In this document: piece by piece, positions 25,897-35,339 of the stretch
Numbering within the stretch: the first letter of the stretch is position 1
Layout: each line of letters begins with the position of its first letter
DNA from: SZUA-36 sp963759155
GTDB lineage: Bacteria; Pseudomonadota; Gammaproteobacteria; Xanthomonadales; SZUA-36
DNA: 64,000 nt
Assembly (NCBI GenBank): GCA_963759155.1
Contig: CAVWXX010000001.1
Span: 248,001 to 312,000, forward strand
Direction of reading: 5' to 3'
Notes under the pieces: model-generated
What the model was told of the DNA's origin: nothing
The model's database searches: none
Seen by the model: only the letters and a program-made list of their open reading frames with translations
Program-made: the position numbers and the translations under genes

Positions 25897-27075
25897 ATGG
25901 TCCTTCAAACACGAATGATCTGGGGCACTGGTTTGGTACATCAATATATCCTGGTTGGCATAGAAACCGACCCAACCCGTTACCATGGCGAACACGCAAG
26001 CCGGCCGGCTTTGCTGGAGCGCGCGTCAGCAGAACAGATACTGGCACATATTGCGGCGGATCTGACCGCCCTGTTCCCGTCCATCAAACGCTGCAGCCTG
26101 ACCATGGCCGGTGCCCTGTTTGACCAGACCCAGGTGCTGCGCCCTCAACTACCGGTCTATTCTGCGCTGGAAGCACTGCAACAATCCAGCAATCCCGGCG
26201 CTGACTTCCAGGCTCGTTTACTGAGCATCGGTACCAGCGAAGGGAAAATGCCAGTGAAGGAACTTCAACCCTTCGAAGATATCCCGCTGGGCTTGCTACA
26301 GATACTCCCGCTACTGGTGACCGGTCCATCTGAGCATGTCACTGAACTGGCGGCAGAAATGGAGCTTCGTTTTCTTGAACAAGGCCAGCTGTCGGCTCAT
26401 TCAGCCAAAGCACTGGAGGCGCAATTCCAGGTTTCTGTCAATCACGCACGATTCATGACTATCACCGACCTCAATGCTTTATTGCGTCTGCAATTGGAGC
26501 ATTACGGTTTCTTGCCGATGTGGGAACTGCTCGATGCCGCGATGCACAAAAACGCCGGTACACTTGAGGTGGAGACGCCTGCGGGGCTCAGGTTCAAATG
26601 GCATGATGACAGCGTGCATGCATTTTTTGAATCCTTTGACTGGTGGGCACTTTATGGCGGTGGATCTGAAACCCAGGCCGGTGATCAGCAACTACAATCC
26701 GCTTACGCCGACTGGACACGCGAGTATCGCCGTTACCTGACCATGTTGACCGCCCATGGTGTCAAAGTCAGCCAGCACCTACCAGGGCTTGAGGATGCCG
26801 AGTTAAGCGACACTTTTTTTCTGGAAGAATCCACCAACACCCCGGAACAATCCGCAGCACCGGTCACCGCACACAGTGCTGACGACCTCGGCACCATAGC
26901 TGTCACGGTGGTAAGTGGCACCAGGCAAATGAATTTCTATCCGCTTAAGCCCAGTGGTCTCAACGATCTGCACCAGTTCATTCGTGAACAGGGGTATAGC
27001 GGAGACGTCGCTTATCCGGGTCGGCTTTGCTATGACGAAAACTCACGCAAGCTTATGGCAGAATCACTATCGTAA
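25897..27075 (+). CDS. Protein of unknown function, 392 residues
   Basis: I do not recognise a family. The frame is long, has normal codon use and is soluble in character: no signal peptide or membrane helix. It is rich in Leu, Ala and Gln and largely helical in the middle (about 120-210), with an aromatic patch FFESFDWWALYGGG near residue 247. A linker of low complexity (about 305-330) precedes a C-terminal stretch with a beta-rich pattern. The ATG at 25897 or the one at 25915 may be the start; no good ribosome-binding site is seen for either. It is divergent from elaA and not clearly in an operon. Confidence 0.65.
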   Translation: MVLQTRMIWGTGLVHQYILVGIETDPTRYHGEHASRPALLERASAEQILAHIAADLTALFPSIKRCSLTMAGALFDQTQVLRPQLPVYSALEALQQSSNPGADFQARLLSIGTSEGKMPVKELQPFEDIPLGLLQILPLLVTGPSEHVTELAAEMELRFLEQGQLSAHSAKALEAQFQVSVNHARFMTITDLNALLRLQLEHYGFLPMWELLDAAMHKNAGTLEVETPAGLRFKWHDDSVHAFFESFDWWALYGGGSETQAGDQQLQSAYADWTREYRRYLTMLTAHGVKVSQHLPGLEDAELSDTFFLEESTNTPEQSAAPVTAHSADDLGTIAVTVVSGTRQMNFYPLKPSGLNDLHQFIREQGYSGDVAYPGRLCYDENSRKLMAESLS

Positions 27076-27193
27076 AGACAAAAAAATGAACCTGACCCCA
27101 GTTTGACGTGTCTCAAAACTTGATACTCAACTCACAGCACCCCATGTAATCCCTCACATCAATTTTATTACTTAACAATTGGAATTCTGAATA

Positions 27194-28129
27194 ATGACCC
27201 TGGAAGACAGTACCCGCGAGAAAATTGAAAATATAATTAAACAGAACCGCGTCGTTTTGTTTATGAAAGGCACACCAAAATCACCGATGTGCGGTTTCTC
27301 ATCCAAGACCGTTGGCCTGCTGGATTCAGTCCTGGACAGCTATGAAAGCGTAGACGTCCTCGAGGATGAGGAAATTCGCGAGGGCATCAAGGTTTATGGT
27401 AACTGGCCGACAATTCCACAATTGTATATTGACGGCGAATTAGTCGGTGGTTGCGATATCGTTACCGCCATGTTCAACAGTAGCGAGCTACATGAAATGC
27501 TTGGTGTTGAAGCCCCTGACCGCACCCCGCCAGAGGTGACCATCACCGATGCGGCTGCAGAGAAAATTCTCGAGGCCATGGCTGGTCATGAAGGCATTGG
27601 TCTGCATTTCGCCGTCGATGCCGGCTGGCAGTCACAGTTCAACGTTGCACCGGCAGAAGGACACGAAATCGAGATCAAAACCAATGGCATCACCATGTAT
27701 TTCGATCTGGCCTCGGCACAACGTGCCAATGGCGCGATCATTGACTGGGTGGAAACACTCCAGGGCTCCGGCCTGACCATTCACCTTCCACAGGCGCCTG
27801 AACCCGTTAAGCAAATGAGCGTTAGCGAATTGAAAGAGCACCTGGAAAACGACAGCGTGATCCTGATTGACGTACGTGGCAGTGAAGAACGCGCCCTGGC
27901 GAAGCTGGAAGCAGCCAAGCCAATCGACAATGACACCATGCAGGCCATTGAAGCCATGCCAAAAGACACCGCACTGGCCTTCATCTGCCACATCGGAAAC
28001 CGCAGCCAGGTAGCAGGCGAGCATTTCCGCAAGCAAGGCTTTACCAACGTGAGTAACGTTGTCGGCGGTATTGATGCCTGGTCAAAAGAAATTGACCCTT
28101 CAGTACCTCAATACGGCGGTTACAAATAA
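27194..28129 (+). CDS. Three-domain fusion: Grx4-type glutaredoxin, IscA-like domain, rhodanese
   Basis: A 311-residue cytosolic protein. Residues 1-105 are a monothiol glutaredoxin of the Grx4/GrxD type with C33 in CGFS and the TIPQLYIDGELVGGCDI motif; such proteins bind and pass on [2Fe-2S] clusters. Residues about 110-205 have the HesB/IscA pattern (TITDAAAEKILEAM, IDWVETLQGSGLTIH), but the three cluster-binding cysteines are absent. Residues about 210-311 are a rhodanese with catalytic C265 in CHIGNRS. The combination points to iron-sulfur cluster trafficking plus sulfur transfer. A separate AT-rich leader precedes the ATG. Confidence 0.9.
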   Translation: MTLEDSTREKIENIIKQNRVVLFMKGTPKSPMCGFSSKTVGLLDSVLDSYESVDVLEDEEIREGIKVYGNWPTIPQLYIDGELVGGCDIVTAMFNSSELHEMLGVEAPDRTPPEVTITDAAAEKILEAMAGHEGIGLHFAVDAGWQSQFNVAPAEGHEIEIKTNGITMYFDLASAQRANGAIIDWVETLQGSGLTIHLPQAPEPVKQMSVSELKEHLENDSVILIDVRGSEERALAKLEAAKPIDNDTMQAIEAMPKDTALAFICHIGNRSQVAGEHFRKQGFTNVSNVVGGIDAWSKEIDPSVPQYGGYK

Positions 28130-28152
28130 ACCAAGCCAGTCAAAACCTTTAA

Positions 28153-28181
28153 ATTGGGACAGCACCCTGCTGTCCCAATTA
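28153..28181 (+). terminator. Hairpin after the glutaredoxin fusion gene
   Basis: A perfect 12-bp stem (28153-28164 with 28170-28181) with a 5-base loop ACCCT lies 24 bases after the stop. The arms end in AATT, but there is no long T-run, so it is a possible weak terminator or a 3' stabilising hairpin. Confidence 0.5.
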
Positions 28182-28295
28182 GTCTGAACAACCTCGGTAC
28201 TACATTCCCTACTGGATATGCGTGAATAATTGCTTATCTGCGTAAGTGCAAAAACCATACACTGGCTTTTATCAGAAACTAAGGGCTTGTCACCT

Positions 28296-28875
28296 TTGAT
28301 CAGTCCGAAAGCCGAGGCTATGCGGTGCTTTGCTTCAGGACTCAGCGGTGAAAAAAACCATTGATCAGTCGGGAAGCCAAGGCCATGCAGTAGCTTATGC
28401 CGGGACACGCCACAAGTACGTCCTGTAGGCTCTGTCGCGACATCCATGTCGCTCAAGGTCCCGGCATAAGCTACTGCACCCCCTCGGCTTTGTGCGAATG
28501 CGGGGGTCAATGGTTTCTGGTAGGTAACAGTGCGTCTTCTGAACTTGATAAACCACGATCTTTGCGAATGTTTGGACAAACAACCTTTGAAAGATGCACG
28601 TCGTTTGATATTAAGCTGGGGTTATGTTCAGGATGAACGGTATGTCGCGGGCGCAGGGATGCGCAGGAGCGACTGGTTCAGTTTTGCACTGCTTCCGAAG
28701 TTGAAAGCCCGAGCGTACATGGATGTATTCACAGCGAGTCCTGGGAAGTTAATACACATCCCAGCTCCCCCAACCTTGCAGATATTCAAAGGCAAGCCTC
28801 CCGAACCATTCCATAGGCTGGTCTGGGCACGGCACCTGTCCAGGTAAGACAATACACATCGCAGCGCACCGACCT
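28296..28875 (+). repeat. Dispersed intergenic repeat, copy A
   Basis: About 580 bases that match, in blocks, the region 38891-39515 in the same orientation. It begins with two 65-base units starting TTGATCAGTC, then a 20-bp perfect inverted repeat (28387-28406 with 28458-28477). Inside that loop is a 7-bp palindrome (28437-28452, GCGACAT-CC-ATGTCGC). Further shared blocks are at about 28536-28618 and 28710-28790. No transposase and no clear terminal repeats. It occupies the whole gap between the glutaredoxin fusion and xth. Confidence 0.85.
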
Positions 28876-28895
28876 TCGAACGAAGATCCACTGGC

Positions 28896-29663
28896 TCAAT
28901 AGAACTCAGCCACTACCGGCGCATGGTCGGAAGGTCTTTCCTGACGCCGTGGCTCCTTGTCGATGTAGGCCGCTTTGCAATTGTCCGCCAGGGCCTTTGA
29001 GGCCAGTACCAGGTCAATCCGCAGGCCCATATTTCGTCTGAATGCCGCCATGCGGTAGTCCCACCAACTCCAGGTCTTTTCCTCCTGCTCGAAGAGCCTG
29101 AAGGTATCAGTCAGGCCAAAATCAAGCATGGTTTGAAGGGCTTTACGCTCTGGTTTGCTGCACAGAATTTTGTCTTTCCAGGCTTCAGGGTCATGTACGT
29201 CACGATCTTCGGGGGCGATGTTGAAGTCACCGAGAACAATGAGCTTGTCGTGCTTCTGCATTTCATCTGCAACCCAGCGGTTTACCTGCTCAAGCCAGTG
29301 AAGCTTGTAGGTGTACTTCTGCGAGCCCACCTCAGAACCGTTGACCACGTATAAGTTAATGATGCGTACACCGCCAATGGTCGCACCCAGAATGCGTCTT
29401 TGCGGGTCATCCAGGCCGTCCACGTCCGTGACGATATCAGTGGCCGGTTCACGGCTCAGTATGGCGACACCGTTATAGGTTTTTTGTCCCGAGCAAACGC
29501 TGTGATAACCGGCTTTCATCAACTCATCAACCGGAAAACGGTCGTCGGTCAGCTTGGTTTCCTGAAGTGCCAGGATGTCGGGTCGTGCGGTGTCGCACCA
29601 GGCAAGGACGTGGGGTAGACGGACATTCAGTGAATTGACATTCCAGGATGCGACTTTCAGCAC
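28896..29663 (-). CDS. xth: Exodeoxyribonuclease III
   Basis: A 255-residue AP endonuclease/3'-5' exonuclease of base-excision repair. Catalytic motifs are clear: N8 in SWNVNS, E35 in LQETKL, the GDFN motif near residue 150, and SDHAPV at the C-terminus. The usual size is 255-270. The sequence from the start MLKVASWNVNSL leaves no doubt about the ATG at 29663. Confidence 0.95.
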   Translation of the reverse strand: MLKVASWNVNSLNVRLPHVLAWCDTARPDILALQETKLTDDRFPVDELMKAGYHSVCSGQKTYNGVAILSREPATDIVTDVDGLDDPQRRILGATIGGVRIINLYVVNGSEVGSQKYTYKLHWLEQVNRWVADEMQKHDKLIVLGDFNIAPEDRDVHDPEAWKDKILCSKPERKALQTMLDFGLTDTFRLFEQEEKTWSWWDYRMAAFRRNMGLRIDLVLASKALADNCKAAYIDKEPRRQERPSDHAPVVAEFY

Positions 29664-29915
29664 ATTATTTCCTTATTAAGACACTTGATTCTTGGTAGCC
29701 GGATTGTTGTTACCGGTCATCTTACGCATAATACCAAGTTGACAGAAACTAAGAATAAAGGTCGCGACTTCATTTTCCAACATCAGTTACCAGCAGTGTT
29801 CATGGATCTGATGCGATAATTGAATCTGGCTATCTTTGACCCTAATGGGAGTGACAATGAAAAGCTCGAATTTTTTACAACTGACACCGGTGTCGATGCC
29901 CCGGGAGGTTTCAGC

Positions 29916-30287
29916 GTGAAGCCCGGGTTAACAGGTATCGCCAGGGTGCTGGCGGCGACAAAGAACTCGCTCAACGGCATCCGCGACTGCTGGCGTTACG
30001 AGTCGGCCTTCAGGCAGAACTCCATACTATCGATTGTTCTGTTCATCCTTTCCTTCCAACTGGCGCAAACCGTGGTTGAATGGTTGATACTGATACTACC
30101 GCTATTTCTTCTGGCTATTGTTGAGCTGCTAAACAGTGCGATTGAAAACACCGTTGACCGTATTGGCCCGGAACGTCATATACTATCGGGCAGGGCCAAA
30201 GATATGGCGTCGGCAGCTACAATGTTCTGCCTGATCATGATCGGAACCGTTTGGATAAGCATGACCTGGAGCAGGTATTTTGTATAA
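29916..30287 (+). CDS. dgkA: Diacylglycerol kinase, prokaryotic type
   Basis: A small inner-membrane kinase (123 residues, three membrane helices) that recycles diacylglycerol to phosphatidic acid. The core motif ELLNSAIENTVDRI is diagnostic. I chose the GTG at 29916: it gives MKPGLTGIARVLAATKNS, like E. coli DgkA in length and sequence, and has GGGAGG upstream. The frame is open back to 29820, but the added part has no family match. It overlaps the next lipoprotein gene by 8 bases. Confidence 0.93.
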   Translation: MKPGLTGIARVLAATKNSLNGIRDCWRYESAFRQNSILSIVLFILSFQLAQTVVEWLILILPLFLLAIVELLNSAIENTVDRIGPERHILSGRAKDMASAATMFCLIMIGTVWISMTWSRYFV

Positions 30288-30576
30288 ACTCTTAATAAGA
30301 TCCGCCACTGTTTTTTCCTTGATGCTGGTCGTACTGGCGGGTTGCACTCCCGCTGGAGAAGAGCCCGCCAAATCCACTGAACCTGTTAAGCATATTGAAA
30401 TCGCCAAGTCGGAAGCATGCGTACTCACTCCCCCCAAACAGCCCATTGCCTGTACCATGATGCATGATCCTGTTTGTGGCTGTGACGGTATCACTTATGG
30501 CAATGCCTGTATGGCACGCGGCGCCGGTGTACCAAGAACCACGCCGGGCGCCTGCGAAGGCAACCCGCACGAATGA
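30280..30576 (+). CDS. Small lipoprotein with a Kazal-type inhibitor domain
   Basis: A 98-residue predicted lipoprotein: signal peptide with lipobox LAGC (Cys22), a short linker, then a Kazal-like domain (about 58-92) with DPVCGCDGITYGNACMARGAG, which matches the C-G-x-D-G-x-T-Y-x-N-x-C core. Such domains inhibit serine proteases; whether this one does is unknown. The start is a TTG inside the end of dgkA. One or two of the usual Kazal cysteines may be missing at the N-terminal side. Confidence 0.82.
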   Translation: MYKLLIRSATVFSLMLVVLAGCTPAGEEPAKSTEPVKHIEIAKSEACVLTPPKQPIACTMMHDPVCGCDGITYGNACMARGAGVPRTTPGACEGNPHE

Positions 30577-30637
30577 CCAATTCTCTTTTTTATTTTCGTT
30601 TCCATAAAGGGAAACATAAAACCCGGAAAATCAAACC

Positions 30638-31057
30638 ATGAAATTGATTCTACGAACCTTAGTATTACTCGCCTTGACCGTCCTGCTGACCGCCTGCCCT
30701 AAAACCAAGGAAGAGAGCGACCTTTCAGATACCCTGTTGCAATACGACACTGTCATTCGCTGGGCCCAGTGGGATGCTGCGGTTGATTTTATCGCGGCGG
30801 ACTACCTGGAGGAAAACCCGGTCACCAGGCTGGATCTTGATCGCTTAAGACTGTTTCGCGTGACGCAATACACCGTCCGCTCAGCAATTCCCTTCGATGA
30901 CGGCAACGGTCTCATTCAGGTTGTAGAAATCAAAATGTTCAACAAAAATCAGGCGCGGGAGCGCGTTATCATTGATGAACAAGAGTGGAAATACGACGAG
31001 GAAATCGAACGCTGGCAGTTACATTCCGGTCTGCCTGACCCGACCCAGAACCGTTGA
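30638..31057 (+). CDS. Small lipoprotein of unknown function
   Basis: A 139-residue lipoprotein with a short signal peptide and lipobox LTAC (Cys20). The mature part has a helical segment LLQYDTVIRWAQWDAAVDFI and then a beta-rich half with many charged residues (FNKNQARERVIIDEQEWKYD). Its size and layout resemble secreted NTF2-like domains, but I cannot assign a family. It lies 61 bases after the Kazal lipoprotein in the same direction and converges on sppA. Confidence 0.65.
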   Translation: MKLILRTLVLLALTVLLTACPKTKEESDLSDTLLQYDTVIRWAQWDAAVDFIAADYLEENPVTRLDLDRLRLFRVTQYTVRSAIPFDDGNGLIQVVEIKMFNKNQARERVIIDEQEWKYDEEIERWQLHSGLPDPTQNR

Positions 31058-31069
31058 CCCGCCAGCGCC

Positions 31070-32911
31070 CTATAAGCCGCACAAACAATGTGCGGCGATG
31101 GTAAATTTACCTTGCTGAGCCGTTATAAACTGCAAGTCATCCAGCATGGCCTGCAGCCAGGAAACTGGCAAGCTGACCGGCTTGCTCACAGATAGATCCA
31201 ACTTTGATACCGTGGTGGCCATGAAGTCCATTACAAACTGGTCTATTGCCGTTTTTTCAGGCTCGATCCATTCAATCCTGTAACTATCGCCGAGACCAGC
31301 GATACGGGCGCTGGCTTTAATGGCGTCCTGAAATGTTCCGGTTTTATCAACCAGCCCACGCTCAACGGCCTGTTCGCCACTCCAAACCCGTCCCTGGGCA
31401 ATCTCATCAATCTCCTCGATTGTCTTACCCCGGGACCTGCTGACCAGGCTGATAAACTGCTTGTAGGTTCTTTCAGTACTTGACTGGAACACACGCGCAA
31501 CGCCAGGGTCCAGGGGCATATCGAGCCGAAGTTTACCGGCCATTTCGGTGGTTCCAAAACCATCCGTGTGTACACCGATTTTGTCCAGTGTCGCGCCAAA
31601 GGTCGGTAACATGCCGAATACACCGATTGAGCCGGTAATCGTGGCCGGGCTGGCCCAGACCTCGTCCGCTGCCATGGCCATCCAGTAACCACCTGACGCA
31701 GCAACATTGCCCATGGAAATGACTACCGTTTTGCCGGCGTCCCGCACCTGTTGCAGTTCGAGACGCAGGACTTCGGACGCGTAGGCATCACCACCCGGGC
31801 TATTAATACGCAATACGACCGCGGCCACCTTTTCATCGCGTGACGCACGGCGCAGTTGCTCTGCCGTCGAAATGGAACCAATACGGCCAGCCGGGTGATT
31901 GCCACTAACAATCTCACCCTCCGCAACCACAATGGCAATGCGTTTGTCGTTGCTAAATGGTTTTCGTGCTTCGGTCAGGTCGAGGTAATCCTGCATACCA
32001 ACGGCGCGGTAGCCATCACCAGCCTGGTCTGGCGTCCCCCGCCTGGCGAGTTCCTGTCGCGCCTGGGGCGCCGTCATCAATCGATCTACCAGGCCGAGGT
32101 TCAATGCGTATTGTGCAAAGTCGCCATCGACACCTTCTATCTGGTTAGGCAGGTCATCAATCGACTCCTGGAGCGATTTCAATATCAGTCCGCGGTTTTT
32201 GGCTATCGCCTCAAGGTACTGTTGCCAAAGGTCATTCAACCAGAATCTGCCAGCCTCTTTTGCTTCCTCTGACATGTCATCGCGTATATAAGGCTCCATG
32301 GCTGACTTGTACTTGCCCACCCTGAACAGGTTGATTTCGACCGCCAGTTTCTCCAGCCCCTCACGATAGAACTGCCGGTAACTTGAGTACCCGTCAATCC
32401 AGATCGCACCGTTGGGGTTAAGCCAGATTTCATCGGCCAGGGAAGCCAGGTAATACTGATTTTGACCCAGGTAGCCAGCCAGCGCGACAACCGATTTTCC
32501 TGTTGACCGAAACGCCTCCAGCGCGTCGGCCAGGTCATTCAGTGCAGCCAGGCCTATTCCGCGCAGGTAGTTCGGATCAATCACGAGTTGTGAGATATCA
32601 CTATCGCCGGCCGCACGGTGAATGGCTTCCAGCATGTCACGCAAACGAGTCTCAGAGCGCTCCTGACCGGTAGCTTCTTCCAATGCACGGTCGAGCGCGG
32701 TCGTCGTGTATTGCTCAACAACATTTCCGTATGGGCGGATAACCAGCGTCGAGTCGGGCTTGAGACGGAAGGTTTCCGCGGGCTGAAAGGCCAGGTACAC
32801 AAAGTAAATGAGGAGAAGAAAAAGTAAATTTAAAAAGACTTTTCTACTGCCATTGACAAAATGCCATAGCCCCAGTGCAAATTTAACCGGGAAAGATCGT
32901 TCGTTAGCCAT
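31070..32911 (-). CDS. sppA: Signal peptide peptidase SppA, 67-kDa type
   Basis: A 613-residue inner-membrane serine protease that degrades leftover signal peptides. One N-terminal anchor (FLNLLFLLLIYFVYLAF) is followed by two tandem peptidase-S49 domains. The catalytic Lys is in GKYKSAMEPY of the first half and the Ser in NVAASGGYWMAMAADE of the second, as in E. coli SppA (618 residues). The gene is monocistronic and converges on the small lipoprotein gene. Confidence 0.94.
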   Translation of the reverse strand: MANERSFPVKFALGLWHFVNGSRKVFLNLLFLLLIYFVYLAFQPAETFRLKPDSTLVIRPYGNVVEQYTTTALDRALEEATGQERSETRLRDMLEAIHRAAGDSDISQLVIDPNYLRGIGLAALNDLADALEAFRSTGKSVVALAGYLGQNQYYLASLADEIWLNPNGAIWIDGYSSYRQFYREGLEKLAVEINLFRVGKYKSAMEPYIRDDMSEEAKEAGRFWLNDLWQQYLEAIAKNRGLILKSLQESIDDLPNQIEGVDGDFAQYALNLGLVDRLMTAPQARQELARRGTPDQAGDGYRAVGMQDYLDLTEARKPFSNDKRIAIVVAEGEIVSGNHPAGRIGSISTAEQLRRASRDEKVAAVVLRINSPGGDAYASEVLRLELQQVRDAGKTVVISMGNVAASGGYWMAMAADEVWASPATITGSIGVFGMLPTFGATLDKIGVHTDGFGTTEMAGKLRLDMPLDPGVARVFQSSTERTYKQFISLVSRSRGKTIEEIDEIAQGRVWSGEQAVERGLVDKTGTFQDAIKASARIAGLGDSYRIEWIEPEKTAIDQFVMDFMATTVSKLDLSVSKPVSLPVSWLQAMLDDLQFITAQQGKFTIAAHCLCGL

Positions 32912-33129
32912 GCTGGTGCCTGTATGAAAACCGTGGGCTTATTGTATGAACAGTGACTACTAATCACAATCGGTCTAAGGTCACAGATTGCCCATCGTGT
33001 ACGACCGGTGAGCCTTAGGCCATGACAACTTTGGCGAAAAGACCAACTGTTTGCCAATAACACCACATTCCTTTAACAGGACCCGACGCTGTAAAGCCTA
33101 TGTCACTGTTTTTAATACGCTATTTTTAA

Positions 33130-33145
33130 TGGCACGAAAACTGCA
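33130..33145 (+). promoter_or_regulatory. Sigma-54 promoter of pspA
   Basis: The sequence reads TGGCACG, four A, then CTGCA. The consensus is TGGCACG-N4-TTGCA, so only one base differs, and the GG and GC pairs are exactly 12 bases apart. It lies 36 bases before the pspA ATG. E. coli pspA is driven by a sigma-54 promoter as well. No pspF is in the window. Confidence 0.8.
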
Positions 33146-33181
33146 TCTATCAGGATAAACTTAACAACAGGAGACTGAACC

Positions 33182-33898
33182 ATGGGATCTTTTTCTCGCC
33201 TACGCTATGTTATTGCTGCAAACGTTAATTCCCTGCTTGAAAAAGCAGAAGATCCGGAAAAACTTTTAAAGGCACTTATCCGTGACATGGAAGATGCCTC
33301 CGAGGATGCACGTCTTGCCAGTGCCGAACTTCTCGCCGAACAGACACATTTGCAACGATTGCAGGAACGCTATCACCGTGAGATAGAAGAATGGACAGCC
33401 CGGGCTCAAAAAGCAGTTGAACAGGAGCGTGATGACCTTGCCCGCACAGCATTAAAAGCCAAAGCCGAGCTTGAACAGGCACTGCAATCCGCCGGTGATG
33501 AATCCAGGAGCCTGGATGAGCGTGTGACCCAGCTTGAGTTCGATATGGCCACCCTCAAGAGCAAACTGGCTGAAGCCAAAACCAAGCTGAAAGACATCAC
33601 GACACGTAAAGCGCCTGCCGGTAAAGGGCGCGTTGGCATGAGGGAACAGGAACTCTCACCCAGCGAGCGTAAGATTCGCCGCGCAATGGGCCGTTTTGAC
33701 CGTCTTCAATCACAGGTAGAAAGGCTCGAGGCACGTGTCCGTTCCTACGAGGTTGGCGGAGAAGCCACCAACGCATGGGCAGCAGAAGAAACACCCACCG
33801 ACCCGGCCATTGAAGATGAACTGCAGAAACTGAAGAACCGGCTCGCACCGAAGGCTCCTGTGATCACTGATCAGGCAGAGCCTAAAACTGAAGCATAG
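33182..33898 (+). CDS. pspA: Phage shock protein A
   Basis: A 238-residue coiled-coil protein of the PspA/IM30 (ESCRT-III-like) family that binds stressed inner membrane and protects the proton-motive force. The N-terminus MGSFSRLRYVIAANVNSLLE and the DPEKLLKALIRDMED motif are typical. The rest is a long alpha-helix, with an acidic tail after residue 190 that is longer than in E. coli PspA (222). A GGAG ribosome-binding site precedes the ATG. pspB, pspC and pspF are not adjacent. Confidence 0.93.
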   Translation: MGSFSRLRYVIAANVNSLLEKAEDPEKLLKALIRDMEDASEDARLASAELLAEQTHLQRLQERYHREIEEWTARAQKAVEQERDDLARTALKAKAELEQALQSAGDESRSLDERVTQLEFDMATLKSKLAEAKTKLKDITTRKAPAGKGRVGMREQELSPSERKIRRAMGRFDRLQSQVERLEARVRSYEVGGEATNAWAAEETPTDPAIEDELQKLKNRLAPKAPVITDQAEPKTEA

Positions 33899-33906
33899 AT
33901 GGCACC

Positions 33907-33932
33907 GTCATCCCCGCACAAGCGGGGATGAC
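33907..33932. repeat. Intergenic palindrome
   Basis: A perfect 11-bp stem GTCATCCCCGC / GCGGGGATGAC with an ACAA loop sits between pspA (ends 33898) and norM (ends 33963). This sequence type is a common short palindromic repeat in many bacterial genomes. It may act as a terminator for both genes, but no T-run follows. Confidence 0.7.
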
Positions 33933-33962
33933 CTTGCATTTGTAAATATAAAGCTTGACCCT

Positions 33963-35339
33963 TCAGTTGATTTGTTTCGAGTGAATCAACCGCTTACTTT
34001 TGTACAAAAAGCGCCCAAGTAACAGTACCGCACCCAAAGACAGACCAGCAATCATGCCGATCCACATACCGGCAGGACCCATGGTTTTATTAAAAGTCAG
34101 ATAATAGCCGACACTCAGACCGACCAGTAAGTAAGCAATGATATTGATATACATCGGCACCACCGTGTCTTTTAAACCACGTAGTGCACCGGCTGCACAG
34201 ATCTGGATACCATCGGCGTATTGGAAAATTGCAGAATAGAAAAGCAAGCCGACTGCGATTTGGGTGATCGCGAGGTCATTCGTGTAAATCCTTACAATAA
34301 ACTCCGGAATTAAAAGCATGATTGATGCACTTACTGTCTGTGTAAAAAGCACAATAAACAAACCAATCAAACCCGCATAACGCGCCGCCTCCGGCTCTTC
34401 ACGACCGAGTGCATTTCCAACCCGCGTGGTAACCGCACTGGCAAGCCCCAATGGAATCATGAACATCAGCGCAGAAAAGTTGATGGCGATCAGATGCGCG
34501 GAGGCGGACAAAGCACCGAGCCTTGCAATGAGCAATGCCGCACCAATAAACAGGCTGCCTTCCACGAAAATAGTGGTACCGATGGGCAATCCGATTCTGA
34601 GCAGTCGCTTGATCGCCACCCATTGCGGCCAGTCCCAGCGCGCGAACAAATCAAACTCTTTGAAATGATTATGCCAGCGTGTATAAAAAAACATCAGCAG
34701 CAGCTGCGCCCAGATCACAATCGAGGTGGCATAACCACAACCCTCTGCACCCAACTCCGGAAGACCAAGCTTGCCAAACATCAATACATAATTGAGCGGA
34801 ACATTCAGCAACACCCCCAGCAGGCCCATGTACATCGTCGGTCTTGTATAGCCAGTGCCTTCACTGAAAAAACGAAGCATTAGCACCATGCATATTGCCG
34901 GCACCCCCCAACTGATCGCATCCATGTACTTAATCGCGGTCGGCACAATATCAGCACCTACACTCATCCACTGCAACAGCGGTCCGCCCGAGCGCAAGAT
35001 GAGCACAAACGGAATCGCCACCACCAGTGCAATCCAGAAACCCTGGCGCGCAGCAGCGCCACCTTCAGAGCGTCTCCCGGCACCATCAAGCTGAGCCACC
35101 ACTGGTTGCAATGCCATTAATACACCCAGGATAAACATCAACGCGGCCGACCAGACCGCTCCGCCCGTGGCAATACCTGCCAGGGCTATTTCCTTGTCCG
35201 GTAACCTGCCCGCCATCAGCGTATCAACGAAGTTCATGCTAAAGCTGGCGACCATGCCTATAACAACGGGGATAGCCAACTGCAATGTACGTAGAATCTC
35301 AGCGGGGTGGTTTTTTTTATGTATGCTTAAGTTGGTCAT
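33963..35339 (-). CDS. MATE-family multidrug efflux transporter
   Basis: A 458-residue inner-membrane protein with 12 hydrophobic helices arranged in two halves. Family motifs: MVASFSMNFVDTLMAGRL in the first half and GSLFIGAALLIARLGALSAS in the second. It is of the NorM-like cation-coupled type that expels drugs and dyes. It stands alone, convergent with pspA. The specific substrate is unknown. Confidence 0.9.
   Translation of the reverse strand: MTNLSIHKKNHPAEILRTLQLAIPVVIGMVASFSMNFVDTLMAGRLPDKEIALAGIATGGAVWSAALMFILGVLMALQPVVAQLDGAGRRSEGGAAARQGFWIALVVAIPFVLILRSGGPLLQWMSVGADIVPTAIKYMDAISWGVPAICMVLMLRFFSEGTGYTRPTMYMGLLGVLLNVPLNYVLMFGKLGLPELGAEGCGYATSIVIWAQLLLMFFYTRWHNHFKEFDLFARWDWPQWVAIKRLLRIGLPIGTTIFVEGSLFIGAALLIARLGALSASAHLIAINFSALMFMIPLGLASAVTTRVGNALGREEPEAARYAGLIGLFIVLFTQTVSASIMLLIPEFIVRIYTNDLAITQIAVGLLFYSAIFQYADGIQICAAGALRGLKDTVVPMYINIIAYLLVGLSVGYYLTFNKTMGPAGMWIGMIAGLSLGAVLLLGRFLYKSKRLIHSKQIN

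Noticed and set aside
28296..28891. Short frames inside repeat copy A, including one with VNTSMYARA
   Set aside because: The same peptide recurs in copy B in a different context. These are repeat translations, not genes.
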